A DNA stretch of 7,563 bases, taken from positions 1-7,563 of the forward strand of contig JAIVHN010000209.1 of the NCBI GenBank assembly GCA_020201015.1. Reading direction: 5' to 3'. The position numbers and the translations under genes are program-made. Below are positions 6,199 through 7,563 of this stretch, in pieces. Positions within the stretch are counted from its first letter, which is position 1. Every line of letters starts with the position of its first letter. Below the pieces are notes generated by a model that saw nothing but the letters and a program-made list of their open reading frames with translations, was not told the DNA's origin and ran no database searches. The DNA comes from Spirochaeta sp. Its GTDB lineage: Bacteria > Spirochaetota > Spirochaetia > DSM-27196 > SLAA01.

Positions 6199-7197
6199 TT
6201 ACATGCCGTTTTCGGCAAAGAAGCGCTCGGCACCCGGATGCAGCGGAACTGACATACCGTCAAGTGCACTTTCAAGCGTGATCCATTTTGCCGAGGAGTG
6301 CGCGGACTGCACAATATTTATATTCTCAAATATCGTGCTCATGAAGTCGTACACAATGTCTTCCGAGAGGTCCTCGCGTGCAACCACGATCGAGACAACA
6401 CCAACCGTCTCAGCCTCCGGTACGCCGCTGTAGGTGTCACCCGGAATAGTAACACTTGCATAGAAGTCTTCAATTTCCATGAGTCGATCAGCAAACTCAC
6501 CGCTGATAGGAACAATAATGATGTCCTGAGAAACCGCAAGGTCGGCAATTACGGCCCCACCGATAGCTACCGTAAAGAATGCTGCGTCAATGCGCCCGTC
6601 GCGCAGGAAGTCGGCCGCTTCGCCAGCATCAAGTCGCTCTGCTGCAGCAAGATCATCTTCCGTAAGCCCGGCAGCCTCAAGAATTTGCAGTGCGTTCACC
6701 TCGGCTCCGCTTCCAAGTGGGCCCAGTGCTACGCGCTTTCCTTCAAGGTCACCCGGATTGCTAATTCCTGAGTCTTCACGAGCAATGAGTTGCACCGGCT
6801 CAGGGTATAGTGAAAACAGCCCCCGCATATTCGTCACCGGGTCTCCGTCCCAAGCATTGCGCCCGTTGTACGCATACGAACCCACATCATTCTGAACAAT
6901 AGCCATGTCAAGATCGCCACTTTTAATCAAGTTGCTGTTTACCGCCGACGCCCCGGAGGACTCAACAGTAAGGCTTACACCATCCAAGTGAAGGTGAACA
7001 ACTCGTGACATCGAACCTGCAATTGGGTAGTAGGCACCGGTCACCCAACCGCCACCCATGTTGAGACGGCTTGAACTCGTTCCGTCTTCCGAAGCGCCAC
7101 CTGCAAACAAGTTAGCGGCTCCTGCAGTAAAGATCAGAAGAAATGCCGCCGCTACCATAAGCAACTGCACTGACTTCCGTGTAGAAATTTTCGTCAT
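6199..7197 (-). CDS. TAXI family TRAP transporter solute-binding protein
   Basis: This exported protein captures the substrate outside the inner membrane and delivers it to the fused permease. The 332 residues match the usual 310-340 of the family. The signal peptide has basic residues (Lys3, Arg7, Lys8), a hydrophobic core (about 10-29) and a likely cleavage near LFA-GG (30-34). The mature part opens with the TAXI pattern MGGGWVTGAYYPIAGSMSR (47-65), where the family has GTGG.TGvYYP. It continues with VESSGASAVNSNLIKSGDLD (78-97), IVQNDVGSYAYNG (100-112), GSGAEVNALQIL (162-173) and DGRIDAAFFT (200-209). The end, PLHPGAERFFAENG, is also typical. AGGGGG five bases before the ATG acts as ribosome binding site. 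TAXI proteins studied elsewhere bind glutamate or other carboxylates; which one here is unknown. It is the first gene of the leftward operon. Confidence 0.95.
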   Translation of the reverse strand: MTKISTRKSVQLLMVAAAFLLIFTAGAANLFAGGASEDGTSSSRLNMGGGWVTGAYYPIAGSMSRVVHLHLDGVSLTVESSGASAVNSNLIKSGDLDMAIVQNDVGSYAYNGRNAWDGDPVTNMRGLFSLYPEPVQLIAREDSGISNPGDLEGKRVALGPLGSGAEVNALQILEAAGLTEDDLAAAERLDAGEAADFLRDGRIDAAFFTVAIGGAVIADLAVSQDIIIVPISGEFADRLMEIEDFYASVTIPGDTYSGVPEAETVGVVSIVVAREDLSEDIVYDFMSTIFENINIVQSAHSSAKWITLESALDGMSVPLHPGAERFFAENGM

Positions 7198-7275
7198 AAA
7201 GGCCCCCTTTTTTTCGACTCAAGAAACATGACAAGAAAAACGTCCGCGTGGCTCGTCTCTTCCTACCACCCCCTT

Positions 7276-7294
7276 GTGTATCTGGTCTATACAC
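7276..7294. promoter_or_regulatory. inverted repeat GTGTAT-N7-ATACAC, possible operator of the transporter operon
   Basis: GTGTAT (7276-7281) and ATACAC (7289-7294) are exact reverse complements seven bases apart. Overlapping it, GGTCTATACACC (7284-7295) is itself a near-palindrome of form GGT-N-TATA-N-ACC, reminiscent of sites bound by GntR-family regulators of carboxylate genes. A minus-strand TATAGA (7291-7286) inside it could act as a -10 element, but the -35 match is poor. It lies about 80 bp upstream of the binding-protein ATG. Confidence 0.35.
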
Positions 7295-7433
7295 CGCCTT
7301 CAATCCTCTGTTTCCAGAGAACTAAGCCGGTGCCCTGTGGCAATAAACGCCCACGAGCGTCACGCCACCAATGTCGCCTAACTATGTTCGTAATCATTAC
7401 CCAAGCTGTCAATAACCTTTCGCTAACACGACA

Positions 7434-7463
7434 ATAACATTCAGCAAAAACGGCGGTTTACAA
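7434..7463 (-). promoter_or_regulatory. weak candidate promoter of the transporter operon
   Basis: On the minus strand TTGTAA (7463-7458) and TGTTAT (7439-7434), each matching four of six consensus bases, are 18 bases apart. A perfect TTGACA also occurs at 7412-7407, but its best -10 partner, CATAGT (7386-7381), is 20 bases away. Which of these, if any, drives the operon cannot be settled by eye. Confidence 0.2.
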
Positions 7464-7513
7464 ACAGCCACGCATTTCGACTACGACTCAAGTCTACCGA
7501 TAAATATGCAGAA

Positions 7514-7560
7514 ATGCCGGTCAATGTGCAAGCGCTAACTTGCATTACGGCATAATTTTT
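7514..7560 (+). terminator. imperfect long hairpin followed by five Ts at the window edge
   Basis: ATGCCG (7514-7519) pairs with CGGCAT (7548-7553). Inside, AAT (7523-7525) pairs with ATT (7544-7546), and GCAAG (7528-7532) with CTTGC (7539-7543) around a six-base loop. On the plus strand AATTTTT follows. On the minus strand only TTTCTG follows, so the plus reading is better, yet no plus-strand gene precedes it. It might instead serve a minus-strand gene ending right of the window. Confidence 0.35.
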
Positions 7561-7563
7561 CAC

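Larger units (their letters stand above)
7198..7563. other. non-coding upstream region of the transporter operon
   Basis: No convincing protein gene is visible on either strand; the short open frames look random in composition. It contains a poly-A/G leader just before the binding-protein start, the GTGTAT/ATACAC inverted repeat, and several partial promoter matches. It also has a small palindrome GTAAT-C-ATTAC (7390-7400) and a long imperfect hairpin at the right edge. The gene further right is outside the window. Confidence 0.6.

Noticed and set aside
7228..7437. 69-codon plus-strand open frame upstream of the transporter operon
   Set aside because: No ribosome site, no recognisable motif, and it covers the likely promoter and operator region.

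Overview
The window suggests a mid-GC bacterium with a cell envelope, most likely a Spirochaetota member. The taxonomic clue is the signal-peptide end of the substrate-binding protein (LFAGGASED), a pattern I associate with spirochaete exported proteins. This is a recognition-based inference and not proof. No mobile element, CRISPR array, tRNA or rRNA was recognised.

Layout. Positions 2-1615 (+) hold the 3' three quarters of a FadB/FadJ-type bifunctional beta-oxidation enzyme; its hydratase half lies left of the window. It converges, across a 32-nt gap, with a minus-strand acyl-CoA dehydrogenase of the VLCAD/ACAD9-like long type (1648-3291). Right of that, a minus-strand tripartite carboxylate transporter locus is transcribed leftwards: TAXI-type solute-binding protein (6199-7197), fused 4TM/12TM TRAP permease (4082-6106) and a DUF1850 probable lipoprotein (3579-4085). 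The last two overlap by ATGA. A hairpin with a U-run sits between the binding-protein and permease genes and could reduce read-through, giving more binding protein than permease.

Non-coding DNA. The 287-nt stretch 3292-3578 is the richest. It holds two candidate promoters for the dehydrogenase, a perfect 10+1+10 palindrome that overlaps one of them, and a plus-strand intrinsic terminator that no plus-strand coding gene explains. A second fold just upstream of this terminator, with strand-specific G-U pairs, makes a roughly 100-nt plus-strand small RNA (about 3441-3538) the most interesting candidate in the window. The 366-nt region 7198-7563 holds the presumed transporter promoter/operator region and a hairpin at the window edge.

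How the genes may work together. The dehydrogenase makes trans-2-enoyl-CoA and the bifunctional enzyme hydrates it and oxidises the 3-hydroxyacyl-CoA, so both act in the same beta-oxidation spiral. The TAXI-TRAP system imports an organic acid driven by an ion gradient. Its neighbourhood makes a carboxylate feeding acyl-CoA metabolism a reasonable guess, but nothing in the sequence fixes the substrate.
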